DNA from: Rutstroemia sp. NJR-2017a BVV2
Taxonomy: Eukaryota; Ascomycota; Leotiomycetes; Helotiales; Rutstroemiaceae
Direction of reading: 5' to 3'
NCBI GenBank assembly: GCA_002946415.1
Contig: NJPS01000012.1
Span: 558,001-622,000 of the forward strand
DNA: 64,000 bases
Part shown: positions 33,687 through 45,382 of the stretch, piece by piece
How positions within the stretch are numbered: the first letter of the stretch is position 1
How the letters are laid out: every line of letters begins with the position of its first letter
Translations under genes and position numbers: made by a program
Notes under the pieces: model-generated
What the model saw: the letters and a program-made list of their open reading frames with translations, nothing else
Database searches by the model: none
Told to the model about the DNA's origin: nothing

Positions 33687-35993
33687 CTACCACATCCACT
33701 TAGCGATGAGATCTGCAAACAGAATGAGGGATTTCCATACCTTCTCCTGCTCCAGTATCCACAGCAACGCAAACAGACCTCCCGCAGTTACGCCCCCCAA
33801 GACCCAAGACAGTTTCTTTTGTTTGGGTCTCGCGGTGACTAACCCCAACTCAGAGCATTTTGTGGGCGCCAGGCCTTTTGCTTTTACCTGGGACTCAGGA
33901 AGTTGGTGGGCTTTTGTGGGGCTCCGGTTAACTTTGGCCTTTGAACGTGACTTCAATTGAGATTTCGAACAATCCTTAGCGGCAGGCTTTTTGTGGTCGA
34001 TGGTGATGTTCATCGATTGGGGGATCTCCTCCTTTGATATCTCAATCGAAGACGTAGGCGTCTGGACTGCCTTGACAAAAGGTGTTGTATGGGTTTCCTG
34101 TGGTTTTGGATCCTTGACTTCCTTGCCTTCATCAATATGTTTCCTGTATTGACGACAATCTTCAGGTTTACGCTCGAAACTCGCAAGCCGACGCTCGTAA
34201 CTCTCAAGACCTGTTTTGGAAGATTTGGCAGCCTGGGTAGACGATTTCAAGGTATCATTGCCCTCGTAGGGTTGTGTGGGTGGACCGCGTTTTCCCCAGA
34301 CTTGACAAAGGATTATTTTTGGACTGCAGGCAGTCTCTGGACGAGCGAGCACGATGGATCCGCGGGGTTTCGAGACTTTCTCTGTAGCCGCTGCCAGTCT
34401 TCGCTTCATTCGGGAGAGGTAGACACTCTGGCTGCAGAGTCCATATCGTCGTCGACTCTCCGCATATCTTTTACCACTTCGAATTTCCCGAACGCACTGC
34501 GGCCATTGGTTGCTAACGGTTTTCAGACATTTTCGAGCACCCTGAATCCCCTTAGTTTTCTTGCTTCCTCCGTTATTCTTATCAGTTCTCCGAGACCTCC
34601 TACGCCAAATCATGTCTTCTCCCTTCCTATCTTTCAACTTTTCGAAATAACACCGTTCCTTATTGGCCGCAAGAAGCCTTGATCCTCCTTGACTCAACCG
34701 ATAAATATCGCTAGCTGACAGTGGTTTGTTTGAATCTCTGGCCTTCTTCAGCCTCAACAGCTGGTTTTCAAGCGACCAGGTCTGCATCCACTCGAAGCCG
34801 CGCGTGGCTTTCGCCTCCTCTTCATCTTCTCCACAAGATGATTCACTCCCGGAAAGCTCTACTTTGGGCTTACAGTGGCGGTGCGGGTTAAGGTAAAGCA
34901 TCGGGTCCATTTCGGCAGTCTTATCCGGTTCCGTAGTATCATCCGGTTCCGCAGCCTCATCCGGTTCCGTAGCCCCTTTTCCCACGTCGGTATTCTCATC
35001 TTGCTCCGTCGCTAGGATGTGTTTGTAACCATTCTTGGTTTGATTTCCCAAACTGCACATCATAGTATCGATAAAATCAATGAGCTCGTTCTCCTCGATG
35101 TCACTGGCGACTTCTTCCTTATCCACAGGCCCAAAAAAACTTTCGTCCATGACAGCAAGTTCTTCAAACATGCTGATTAAGAAATCGATGGCCTCGCGCT
35201 TTGTTGGGTGGGCATTTTCTTCGTGTTTTTCATTGCTGTTTTCCTGTTCTCGCTTGCACTTGCGCGGGCGCTTTTCCGGAAACTCCTCACAATATCCCAT
35301 CCCGTCGTCAGTACACGTCTCGTCATCAGTATTCGTCTCAGATTTCACCTCAGCAGCCATATAATCTTCATCTTCCTCGGGCCTACTCAAAACTTCCTCC
35401 ATATCCGGTATGCTAGTCGCCCGGGACAAAACAGATATTTTATTCCGCATCTCCTGCGATTCTTTCATAAGGTCAAGTCCCATGAACAAGGGTAATGTGG
35501 TCTGATGGGACTCGCCATCATGACTCCCATCTGCAGTGCCGTCTAACTTTGCCTTCGATGAGTTCTGTCTAGTAGATGCGGATATGGTCGGACAAAACTC
35601 AATATCATCAACTAAGTCATCGTAGTAACCTAGCGTAGGCTCGGTAAAGGGATCTGGTAAAGAGTTGGCCTTTTCGGCAAGATTTGCAGTGGATGTGATG
35701 GAAGAGTGGTCGTGCTTTTTTTGTCGTTCTTGGTCTTCAGTAAAAGCAGGACCCTTAGAATCCGAGTCAGAGAGTGAGACGGTGCTGTCATTGACTGTCA
35801 CCTGGTACGATACAGCGCGTGGCTTCAGAGGAGCAAGATCGGAAGGTGCTTCGGTGTCGGTAGTAGAGACAGGCATGTCGTCCCAACTGTAGTGTGGTAT
35901 GCCATGAAAATTGTCTACATCGCCAAAGCTTTCCCCGCGGTGTTTGTGAGCAAGCTCTCCACCTGGATCTAGCGGGACTGGTTCGTAAGACAT
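33687..35993 (-). CDS. Tail-anchored protein of unknown function
   Basis: The product is 768 residues from the first real ATG (MSYEPVPLDPGGELAH). The frame is open a few codons further upstream, but only with a TTG. The first two thirds are acidic and polar, with an imperfect EPDEAAEPDDTTEPDKTAE repeat at about residues 340-365. A middle segment is strongly basic (MIWRRRSRRTDKN). The C-terminal 45 residues hold two hydrophobic segments, VLGGVTAGGLFALLWIL and SLILFADLIAKWMW, suggesting a tail-anchored or hairpin membrane protein facing the cytosol. No domain was recognised. Confidence 0.72.
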   Translation of the reverse strand: MSYEPVPLDPGGELAHKHRGESFGDVDNFHGIPHYSWDDMPVSTTDTEAPSDLAPLKPRAVSYQVTVNDSTVSLSDSDSKGPAFTEDQERQKKHDHSSITSTANLAEKANSLPDPFTEPTLGYYDDLVDDIEFCPTISASTRQNSSKAKLDGTADGSHDGESHQTTLPLFMGLDLMKESQEMRNKISVLSRATSIPDMEEVLSRPEEDEDYMAAEVKSETNTDDETCTDDGMGYCEEFPEKRPRKCKREQENSNEKHEENAHPTKREAIDFLISMFEELAVMDESFFGPVDKEEVASDIEENELIDFIDTMMCSLGNQTKNGYKHILATEQDENTDVGKGATEPDEAAEPDDTTEPDKTAEMDPMLYLNPHRHCKPKVELSGSESSCGEDEEEAKATRGFEWMQTWSLENQLLRLKKARDSNKPLSASDIYRLSQGGSRLLAANKERCYFEKLKDRKGEDMIWRRRSRRTDKNNGGSKKTKGIQGARKCLKTVSNQWPQCVREIRSGKRYAESRRRYGLCSQSVYLSRMKRRLAAATEKVSKPRGSIVLARPETACSPKIILCQVWGKRGPPTQPYEGNDTLKSSTQAAKSSKTGLESYERRLASFERKPEDCRQYRKHIDEGKEVKDPKPQETHTTPFVKAVQTPTSSIEISKEEIPQSMNITIDHKKPAAKDCSKSQLKSRSKAKVNRSPTKAHQLPESQVKAKGLAPTKCSELGLVTARPKQKKLSWVLGGVTAGGLFALLWILEQEKVWKSLILFADLIAKWMW

Positions 35994-36778
35994 TTTCCTC
36001 GTGGTGCCGTTCTTCAAAGTTCTTGGCTAAGCCTGAGCTCTGAGAATGTTTAGCATGACTAGAGAGTAAAGACCTTGAGGATTCCGAGACAGAGTAAAAC
36101 AAAAGGAAGTGTATCTTTATACACTTAGAGCTCCCGTACACCATGTTGAACAGATGACTAGTCAAAGATATAACTGATTCAATGAGGTGTGAATGAGGTG
36201 AAGTAATTCGATATCTCAAACTAAGCGAAGAAGATCCATTCGCCAGAGTTGGGAGAAATCATCCAAAGATAGGTAGTCCTGTAGTATATTGTAACCTACT
36301 GATGTGATAACTTAAGATTATAGACTTAGTGAATGTACTTTTCTATACTGTTCTTAACTTCTTATTACTTTTGGAGGTTGTCTTTCACCTGCCATGCTCG
36401 CCAGCACAGTATGTAACCTGTACAGCCGTTTATGAACAACTTAATTCACACCATTCTGCACTCAACTGCTTTCCTCCTCGCTTAGAGCATTGTTTGTTGC
36501 GTGAATTTTCTTACAGAAGTGAACAGAGCTACAATCAAGACATGAACAGATCCTCAGTGACCACTTGGAATCCGAGTCAATGGCGGGAAAATAGCAGGAA
36601 TCAGTGAACACAAACAAATGAAAGGCAAAAGCAAACAGCCAAGAAGCATGAAGTGAATATTACTATAGACAGTATTCATACATTGCGATATATTAACCAA
36701 CCAAGACAAAGTAAATCCCAAGAACAAAACAAATTTTCTGCGGCACCCATTCCATCTCACACGTACAATACACCCCAT
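35994..36778. other. Intergenic region, 0.8 kb
   Basis: It lies between the start of the tail-anchored protein gene and the 3' end of the GH72 gene, both minus strand. No gene is recognised. Short ORFs here have random composition. Confidence 0.45.
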
Positions 36779-38329
36779 CTAAATTAACATCATTCCAGCA
36801 AACATACCTGCAAGGGAAACAACCACAACACCGAAAGCCTTCATATCGACCTCAGCATGTCTGCCTGCAGCACTGCTTGATTTCTTGGTTGAGGTAGATG
36901 TCGAAGACCCAGAAGAGGCAGTATAAGTAACTTCACCAGAACCAGCGGTAGCAGTACCTTGGGATTCGTTCTCACTATCACCAGCTTCTTGGGATCCAGC
37001 ACCGTCCAATCCAGGTCCAGTTCCAGCACCCTCAGTCATATACTTCTCAGCTGGAGTTGGAATCGCTGGAAGAGCGTCGCCAGAGATGTCCCAATCAGAT
37101 GATTCGGTTGGGCAAGTTGATGCAGAGCCTGTTGTGGTAGTCGCTCCACCATCGCCGGTTGGATTGGTGGTGTTCTTGTACGCAGCCAATAGATAATCGT
37201 ATTGATCGGTGGTCGTGACTACACCATCGGTGATATCAACAAGTCCATATCCATTGCCTTCGTTCGAGTATTCATAGACAAGTCCACCGGAAAAGACTGG
37301 GGTCATATCATCGCTGTAGAGGGCGGCAATCTCGGTAAATTTACGGGTGTTGGTAATGCATCCAAATTCAGACATACTGCAACATAATGTTAATATCATT
37401 ACCAACAAGGTCATTGAATGTCTACTTACAAAAGAGGAATGCTGTATCCGGTGTAGTTCTTGACAAGGGTATCCCAGCCAGAGGTAGTGTAAGAAGATGG
37501 GTCACACCACGAATAGTCGTTGATTGAATAGAAATCAGATCGTTCGTCATCAGTACCACAGTTTAGAAACTCAGCTAGGATATGTTGGTTGGACTCCACG
37601 TCGGCAGCGGAATAACCAACCGGGATCGATCTGTAGCCACGGCTACCAATATATTGCTTCATATCTCGGACGATAGCTTTGACATATGGAGCACAATCGG
37701 TATTATTGACGTCATTGATTACTTCGTTACCGGAAAGGAAAGCAAGAGTGTTGGTGTAGTTTGCGAATTTATCGATTGTAGCGAAGACGCTTTGCAAGTA
37801 TACACTGTTGTAAGACTTCTTCGGCTCGTTTCTGTTGAGCGAGTAGAGCGGGGTATCGGTATCGAGAACCAGGTAAATTCCTGCATCCGCTAGAGCGTTC
37901 ATACATTCGTCATGGTCGGCTGTGTTATCAACAGCATAAACACGAATGGTATTGATACCCAGCTCCGTGAAGTATTTGATGTCTCGTTTACAAGCAGTCG
38001 CGTTTGAAATAGGATCCGAAGTTACACCAGTGCCTCCTCCTGATTATCTGGTCAGTCATTGAGTGATTCTATTATTCTAGATACAATCTTACCAGGTTGA
38101 TAGTCGACACCACGGATGTAGAACCGCTCGCTACCTTTGTAGAAAGCTACCCTGTATTAGCATGACATTCGATCGCTCGGTGTTTCTACACACCATTTCC
38201 AGAAATTGTGACAGCCTCGACACTGGCAGTTGACGAAGCTCTAGCGGCCAGGACTGGTGTGCCAGCAGCAACAGCTGAAGCCACGGAGGCAATGCCGGCT
38301 GCGAGACCGAATAGAATATTTCGCTTCAT
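36779..38329 (-). CDS. GPI-anchored GH72 1,3-beta-glucanosyltransferase (Gas/Gel family)
   Basis: The enzyme cuts and re-joins beta-1,3-glucan chains at the cell surface to lengthen wall glucan. It starts at 38329 with a signal peptide (MKRNILFGLAAGIASVASA). Exons join through short introns, with junctions near 38210, 38150, 38090 and 37430. Family landmarks are RFYIRGVDYQPG, INTIRVYAVDN, the acid/base glutamate in LSGNEVIND and the nucleophile glutamate in FMSEFGC; that last motif is restored by splicing across the 37382-37432 intron. The C-terminus is Ser/Thr-rich and ends in a hydrophobic GPI signal (AFGVVVVSLAGMFAGMMLI). No Cys-rich CBM43/X8 module follows the catalytic domain, so it belongs to the GH72-minus subgroup. 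Confidence 0.95.
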
Positions 38330-40572
38330 CTTCAAAGTGCGCTGAGCCAGAAAAGTTTTGCAGTGTAATTAGGGGTTATCGTTTGATTGATCTTGAATGC
38401 AATAATAGAAAGAAGAATAAGAGATAAATCGATTAACGAGTGTAGTGATATTGAAAACCGTATCCAATTCAGCCTTACAGGATGCCAAGAAAGCGGGACA
38501 TCCAAGTAACGAATGTAAGAAAAGTTCAGGCAAAACCAAAAGACTTATAAATATAGAAAGAGAGAAAGAAACCGGAAGAGATATGAAGGGAAATGCTCTA
38601 AGTAAAGCAAGAAGAGTCTGTATCTAATTGCGTGGCAGGCCAAACTTATGTCGAATGTGCGACATGTGAGTCTCCACATCAGGAACGATTTCATATGCTC
38701 CAACCAACCGACGTCCATCTTACGCGTTCACATTCGTTATTAGGTCCCGGCACTTTCCCGGTTTTAATGGATTCCACGATCTTACCATAAATAGAGAAAT
38801 GACCCACCACGATTCGTGAGGCTATGTGGGCACGTGATATACCCCGATTTATGCCCTAAACATGTACAAAAAGATCAGCTAATTTCAGTTAACATGGACA
38901 TCCAACATATAGAGAAAAACTGATCCAGCGAAAGATTATATTAGGTCTCGTGAGTTCCTCGATTTACCATGATCCACCTAGCTGGACCAGCCATCAAAAC
39001 GCTCTGGAAAACGTGTTTCAGAACATGACAACCGCTTGTATGGTTATATAGAATGATCCCATCGAGCTAGAAATGATCCAGTAGAATACGAGAAGCATTT
39101 TGATCGACATGAAGGCACGATACTTGTTCTATATCTGCTGTGCCTTGTGGACTTTCCGCACTATTACACAATCTGAAATTGTAACAAAATCCAATCGGTC
39201 CCGATAACAACAAGGGGAAAGCGTTCGAGAGACATATTCGTCATCAAATGTAATGGGAAAAAGCGCATTATCTTAATTTACGCTCGGAAAATTTTGGTGC
39301 TAGGAATTCGGACAAACCGCATGGGCCGTATTTGCCGTCACTACTATGTGAACTTGTGGGGTAGACCTCACCGGAATACATTGTGAGAAAGCCTCAAATG
39401 GTTTCGAGAGCAAACTCACCAGCTAAAACACCCCACTGCGACTTGAATGGAGGACGTCATTTGATATACATGGTGAGAACAGTATGTGATTTTGGAGAGG
39501 GAATTAAAGCCGGCATTTTACGGTCCTTATGGCCGAGAAAATGCCCCAAAAGCCTTTGTAGAACAGTTTGATAAGAACTTGACTGCTTTGCGCCTCACGC
39601 TGTGATAAAGATCGTTCTCGTGTTGTTTCTCGGGCTTTTAAAGCACGAATATCGACTCTGAGCTTGAGATAATCTCAAGTAAAAACCTAGAAAGACGTTC
39701 AAGGACCGACAATTAAGCTGACGCGTGTCTTGCGTATTGGAGAGGCATTGACCTCATATAAGCCGTACAATCAATCACTTGAATTATCTCAAATAGCTTT
39801 CTAAGATCGTAAAAAGATATTGCTGTGGTCTCGCAAAAGATAGACCTCCAGTCGCACAACTCGTGCACCGCCGTATGGAAATGTCTTTAAAGCCACAAGC
39901 TGCATACGAAGTTGGTAGCTGTTGCATCCATGGATCTGGGTCAAATTAGAATCAGCATACTCCATACGGCTAAGGCCATAGGTCATGAGTAGATTCACAT
40001 GCAGCAACCTGCAAGGCGTATAAAAGAGTAATCAGCATAGGTGGACTGCCTCGATGCTCGATGAAGTTGTGCTTGTTTGTGCTATGTTAGGCCTCCTGTA
40101 GCTGGGTACACTCGTCCCAGCGGTTTGGATATAGCAACCCTAACGTCGCATCTTGTTGGGTATCGCGACGTCGTGATGTGACTGTTTTGGATACTCTAGT
40201 GAAGGTCGTGTCATCCGTCAGACGAATCCTTTCATGTGCTCCTGATTGGAAAGACTGAGAGGGCTTCACAATATACACGCCATGTATGGAAGAGAATCAG
40301 AACGCAAAGCGTGAAGTTTGACGTTGAAAAATGAACTTTCCAATCGCCAAGTGCCAAGTAAGATTTACACCCCGATATCTATGCCAAGCATTTGTTTTTA
40401 TCCGTTTCTGACACTTCACGTGCTAGGGTCTCATGCAAATCAATGTTTACATTAGAAGCGAACGGGTCCCCGCCGACAATATCGTAGACCGCCTTTGTAT
40501 TTTCCACCACGATTTGATACATCGTTACGATAACATGTTGTTATCATACAAAAGTCGCGCGGGACGAACAAA
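38330..40572. other. Long divergent intergenic region, 2.2 kb
   Basis: It separates the divergent GH72 (-) and augmin (+) genes. No ORF here has protein character, and no RNA gene or repeat was recognised. Composition is balanced and slightly AT-rich. The GH72 promoter must lie within its left part. Confidence 0.45.
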
Positions 40573-43039
40573 ATGTCTGTCTCGACCTTCAATCCTCTTG
40601 GGCGAACGAGGAGTCTCCGCCAGTCAACGGCATCAACCACTTCAACCGCGAGTGCGAGCCTTTTGAAACCACCCTCAATCTCCAATGCCCAACCTACGTC
40701 TGGCCCCTCCAACGTCAATCTTTTCATAACCAATCTTCGCCTTTTGGAGTTAGATCTGCGAGAGGACTGGCCGGATATTACGGCTGTGACTTTCTCTACC
40801 AAAGATGCCCAACAGAATCAAAAGAAACGAATACAGTGTGTTGAATGGGCTTTATACCAGCTTTTCGCAATCTGGGACGCAGAAGAGACCCAAAATGTAT
40901 GCGATCCTATGCGGAATTTCCTTACCGGTGTATCTTCACAGCTAATATTATATGTAGAAGCTACAACCATTCTTCCCACCACTGGAGCCTCTCCAATCCT
41001 TGAATTTACGCACCGCCTTATTTCGATGTCTCGAGCAGGCCAAGAAAAATGGAGTCCTAGGGCGTGACACAGTTTTGAGAAAGACAATGCTGGATGAGTG
41101 CAAGGGTGAAAGACTGGAGGAAGTTTTGGCAGTATTTTCCAACGTCGTTCTCAAGAAAGCCGTTCAAAATGATACGTCCGGACGTTACGAAGCCATTGCA
41201 CAACAACTGGCATTGGAGAATTTCTCTTATACAGGAGAAAGGACCATACTGTCTGCATTAATTTTGGCACATAAGGTGTCAATATCTAGGCATCTGGAAG
41301 ATAAAGATGTTTCGAGGGCCAAATACAACGATTTTGCGAATCTCTTGAAGCTCAAAGACGAACAAACTTCTCAGCGGCAAGAACAGTTAAGCGAAGCAAC
41401 AAAGGCAGATGAAGCTCAACCAGGGCTCTCCGAGAGAGAAACGAGAGCTTTGCAAAGTAAGCTTCGCAAGAACTGGTCAGGGAGCAATGAGTGGTTAGAG
41501 ACGATTCTACATGGCGATAACAAATCAAGCCGAGAAGGACTGCTAGGGACTCGGTTTGACAAGCTCTGGAAATCAGTTGAAGATGGGGCCGTAACAGACA
41601 CTGAGGGTAGTGATAGTTCTGGACTTGTGGAGCAGTTGGCTACACGAGTCAAGGAGCAAGAAAATCGACTGGCTAGATGGCAAGATTTTGGGAGAACTCT
41701 AACTGAAAATGGCACCAAATCACCAACAAAGAAACCACAGCCCACTCAAGTCAGCGAGAAGGGTATAAATCTTAACTTAAGTGGGCATCAGTCACTACAG
41801 GTCGGAAGGCCAACTTCAGCTCAGTCTGAAAAACCAAGCAATGCATCATTGGAAGAATATACTACCTTAATTGAAGCAACCCGGCATGCATTGAAAGAGG
41901 TCAACATACCAAAGCCCGCGTTGGTGCGACCCTTGAGATCGAACTACTCTGCAAGAGAATCTCAACATGTTACCTCTCCGGGTGATGCGGATATGTCAAC
42001 TGATGATCTCGCCTCACCAAATGAGGGAGGAGATGCGTTTTCCAGATCATTGTCCATACCATCGCCAGTCGATCAACCAAAAACACAACCCGACGAAGTT
42101 TCAGAGAGCCCTTCGATTCCTAAATTTGACAGCCGGCATCCACCGATCACTCCACGGGCAAAATTGTCTCGTAGGCCAATCTCCGTCGCCACTTCTTCGA
42201 CACATCCACCTGTAGAGACATCGCCAGATTCCCAAGAGGAAAAATCACCTGAAGTGATTACTTTGACGCCGAAAAGTTGGCGTCCTCCCATACCGAAATC
42301 TTCAAGAAGTGTGCAGACTCCCCGTCGTCCAATGTCTATGACTTCTGCGCCCAGTACTGAAGATGAGAAGACTGAAATTGTGGTTCCCCCAACACTCAAA
42401 CGCGCAGCTACTTCCCCTGTGAAAATTTCACCACCTAATCAAGATTCCACTGAATCTCAGGAACCTCCAAAAATGATCATTCCCGAGCTAGATCAAGCTG
42501 AACAGATCCTAAATTCCATGTCTGCCGCGTCACCTTCTCCAATGAAGCCTAAACGTACATTGTCACTAGCAGAGCGAACGCGTTTGACTATGGCACGTAC
42601 CTCGAATCTCAAATATTCCGATCTCGACGACGAATTTGATGATTTACCAGACATCGACCGATTGAGTCTAAAACCTAAGCCTACACCAGCTAAAAAGCCG
42701 CCCGCAGAAAAAGACAAGCACGCCGACCTAATAGAGCGTACTCGACAATCAATGGCAGGATTTGAAGCAGCGCAGAAAAAGGCCCAGTTGGAGAGAACAA
42801 AAAGTTTGAAGGATGAGAAGAGGAGACAGAGACAGTCGAAAGTGTTTCCCAAGCTGGAGGAGGAAGAACCACCCACGCCTGCAATTGATAGAGAAGTTTT
42901 GATGGATGGTGATGTAGATTATGAGAGTGTGTTTATGAGTAGACCGAGGATTGCGACGAGTCCGGCGGCGTTGGATAGGAGGGCTTTGGCGGAAGGTGAT
43001 GGGGATGAGATGGAGGAAGATGATGGGGAGGATGTGTAG
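40573..43039 (+). CDS. HAUS augmin-like complex subunit 6 (N-terminal domain family)
   Basis: Augmin recruits gamma-tubulin to existing microtubules and so makes branched spindle microtubules. Two exons (40573-40896, 40958-43039) give 801 residues. The HAUS6 N-terminal domain spans about residues 45-235: NVNLFITNLRLLELDL, CVEWALYQLFAIWD, then after the splice PFFPPLEPLQSLNLRTALFR, CLEQAKKNGVLGRDTVLRK and ERLEEVLAVFSNVVLKK. Without removing the intron the two frames do not join, so the splice is well supported. A coiled-coil-prone region follows at about 270-380. The C-terminal half is Ser/Pro-rich and disordered, with many SP/TP sites. Identification rests on the N-terminal pattern. Confidence 0.85.
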
Positions 43040-43591
43040 ATGTGGGTATGAATTGTAGATTCATGGGGCTTCTACATACTTGTGTAATGATTTATGAGAG
43101 ATGAAGTGGAATTTTACTGTTCAGCGAGCATTATACCAATCATAACTATCTAATCCATCACGTTTGTCGGTTAGAGGCATTGATCTATTGTTTTCCGGTT
43201 ATCCTAATGCTTCATCATGTCCTCGGCAGTAAATCCTGAGTTTGAGAACCGATTGACACAAAGCCCCAACAACCAGAGACGACGATTTAATACCCCTTTT
43301 AACTACTCTGACTAAACGTGCTGTATATGAAACAGAGGAGTATTTTGATCATTATTAATCACTTCTGGCGTGTCTGCAGATTTCGGCCCTTGCGTACTAA
43401 ATGAACCTCGGTCCGGGTAAGCATCCCCGCATATTGCTTGCTTAAGCTTCATAGATCCTTCCTTGACGTATGCCACCGGACGTTATTTATATATCAGCTA
43501 CTTTTGTAAACAAATACCAATCTCCAATAGAGGAAATTTCTAAACTTACAGTCCCATTCCCACTCCCAAATTCCCAGTTCACCAAACAACA
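43040..43591. other. Intergenic region, 0.55 kb
   Basis: Spacer between two plus-strand genes. The 3' part before 43592 is C/A-rich, typical of the leader of the following gene. Nothing else is recognised. Confidence 0.45.
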
Positions 43592-44579
43592 ATGTCCTCC
43601 CCACCCCAATTCACCCACCCCCCTCCCCCCACCACCTCCACCCTCCTCACCTTCCCGCACCCCTCCATCCTCCTCCTCACCATCAACCGCCCCCAATCTC
43701 TCAACTGTCTCGACGGCCCCACTCACCAAGAACTGGACTCCCTGTTCCGATGGTACGACGCCGAGCCCACGCTTCTCTGCGCCGTGCTAACCGGTGCCGG
43801 GCGTGCGTTTTGCGCTGGCGCGGATCTGAAGGAGTGGGATGCACGGAATCAGACGGGGAAAAGTAAGGATTGGATGCCCACGGCGGGGTTCGGCGGGCTG
43901 AGTAGAAGGGAGGGGAAGAAACCGGTGGTGTGTGCGGTTAATGGGATTTGTTTTGGGGGTGGGTGCGAGATGGTGGTTAATGCGGATTTGGTGGTTGCGG
44001 AGGAGGGGGCGGGGTTTGCGTTGCCGGAGGTTAAGTGAGTGAATTTTTGTTTCTTTTCTTTATGGTGGATTTCTGGTGGGATTGACTCGACTTGCGTCTT
44101 TGGAAATTTCTGTGTGTGAGGGGGTCTTGATGCTTGTTTTGCATCTATATTGAGTGTTTATACCGAGGACTACATACTAACATCCCCCGAGAATCGGCGT
44201 AGTAGCCGTCGCAGGTGCACTCACGCGCCTAGTGCGCACAGTCGGCCGCCAACGCGCAATGGAGATGGCATTAACAGGCCGTCGAGTCGATGCTCATGAA
44301 GCGGAGAAATGGGGGTTAGTGAACAAAGTTGTGCCGAAAGGGAAAGCGGTGGAGGCAGCATTAGAGCTGGCGGAAATGATCGTGGCAAACAGTCCTGATA
44401 GTGTGATTGTTTCGAGGAAGGGGGTGAATTTGGGGTGGGATGGGGTTGGTGCGGAAGAGGGGACCAGGATTCTGGAGGAGGGGTTGTATGCGCGGATGGA
44501 TGCGGGGGAGAATATGAAGGAGGGGGTGAGGAGTTTTGTGGAGAAGAGGAAGCCGAGGTGGGTGGGGAGTAAGTTGTGA
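43592..44579 (+). CDS. Peroxisomal enoyl-CoA hydratase/isomerase family protein
   Basis: This is a crotonase-fold enzyme that probably hydrates or isomerises an enoyl-CoA. Two exons (43592-44034, 44192-44579) give 276 residues. Crotonase signatures are ILLLTINRPQSLNCLD, AVLTGAGRAFCAGADLKEWD (oxyanion-hole region) and VVCAVNGICFGGGCEMVVNADLVV, then ALPEVK and IGVVAVAGALTRLVRTVG across the splice. The protein ends in the tripeptide SKL, a classic type-1 peroxisomal targeting signal, so a peroxisomal role is likely. The first 200 bases of the CDS are extremely C-rich; from about 43800 it is extremely G-rich. Confidence 0.92.
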
Positions 44580-44770
44580 GGGCCTTTGGGTACTCTTACG
44601 TTGCAGACTGTGAATTGGGCAGTTTTGAATTCCTTGAGTTAAGTGTATTATATTCGAAGAGTGCCTTATACAGTTAAATCATAACTCGTAAATCGTATAT
44701 TGTAAGTCGTCTGTCCACCCGTCATCAATGAGGCCCTCTCTCAGCCATAATAAAAGACGACTGCTTGCAA

Positions 44771-45382
44771 TCAGTACATCCCCCCTCTATGCGGCTTCCC
44801 CAGCCTATTCTCCTCCTTCTCATCCAAAGTATCCAAATAATTAATCCACCCCTTCTCATGCCACTCTCTCAGATCAAGGCCCTCCTGTCCCGCCTCCAAC
44901 GACGTCGCATTAATCGACACATAGCTCCTATACCCCTCTTCCCAACCCTCCTTCTTCGGTCTCCAAGCCTCCACCTCCCCCAGCACCTCCCCATCCTTCC
45001 CCTTCACACCCAACGCCCCCAAATCCACCGTCACCGTCTCGCCCTCCCCGGCAAACGCAAAACACCGCACACCACACGTCCCGCAAAACAACCAGTCGTG
45101 CACGCCCTCGAAACAGCGATAGGAGCGCAGCCCGGACTTTTCGAAATCTTTCGTCGGAGAAAGAAGCAAGAAGTCGTCGGGAGAGGACGGGAGTCGCAGG
45201 TGGAATAGCCCCATCTTGTGGCAGGTGGTGCAGTTGCATTTGCGGATCCGCACGCTGCTGGTGGCGGGCGCATTGGGGTGGATGTTGGTGGGGGGGAGGG
45301 TCATGAAGACGATGTAGCGGGTGAGACCGCAGTGGCAGGAGCCGTGGTAGGGTTTGCGGGAGGAGGTGGGAGCGTCTGACAT
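44771..45382 (-). CDS. GFA / Mss4-like fold protein
   Basis: This belongs to the glutathione-dependent formaldehyde-activating (GFA) superfamily, zinc proteins of the Mss4-like fold. It has 203 residues in a single exon. Zinc-binding cysteines are in GSCHCGLTRY, RKCNCTTCHKMG and WLFCGTCGVRCFAF, the usual GFA order. A true activity on S-hydroxymethylglutathione is not implied, since most fungal members have no known substrate. The C-terminal 60 residues (EAWRPKKEGWEEGYRSYVSI onward) are an acidic extension. It converges with the enoyl-CoA hydratase gene, only 191 bp apart. Confidence 0.9.
   Translation of the reverse strand: MSDAPTSSRKPYHGSCHCGLTRYIVFMTLPPTNIHPNAPATSSVRIRKCNCTTCHKMGLFHLRLPSSPDDFLLLSPTKDFEKSGLRSYRCFEGVHDWLFCGTCGVRCFAFAGEGETVTVDLGALGVKGKDGEVLGEVEAWRPKKEGWEEGYRSYVSINATSLEAGQEGLDLREWHEKGWINYLDTLDEKEENRLGKPHRGGMY

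Noticed and set aside
35994..36017. Start of the tail-anchored protein at 36017
   Set aside because: That codon is TTG; the first ATG in frame is at 35993.
41000..43039. Independent gene starting at 41000
   Set aside because: It is the second exon of the augmin gene; removing the 40897-40957 intron restores the conserved HAUS6 domain across the junction.
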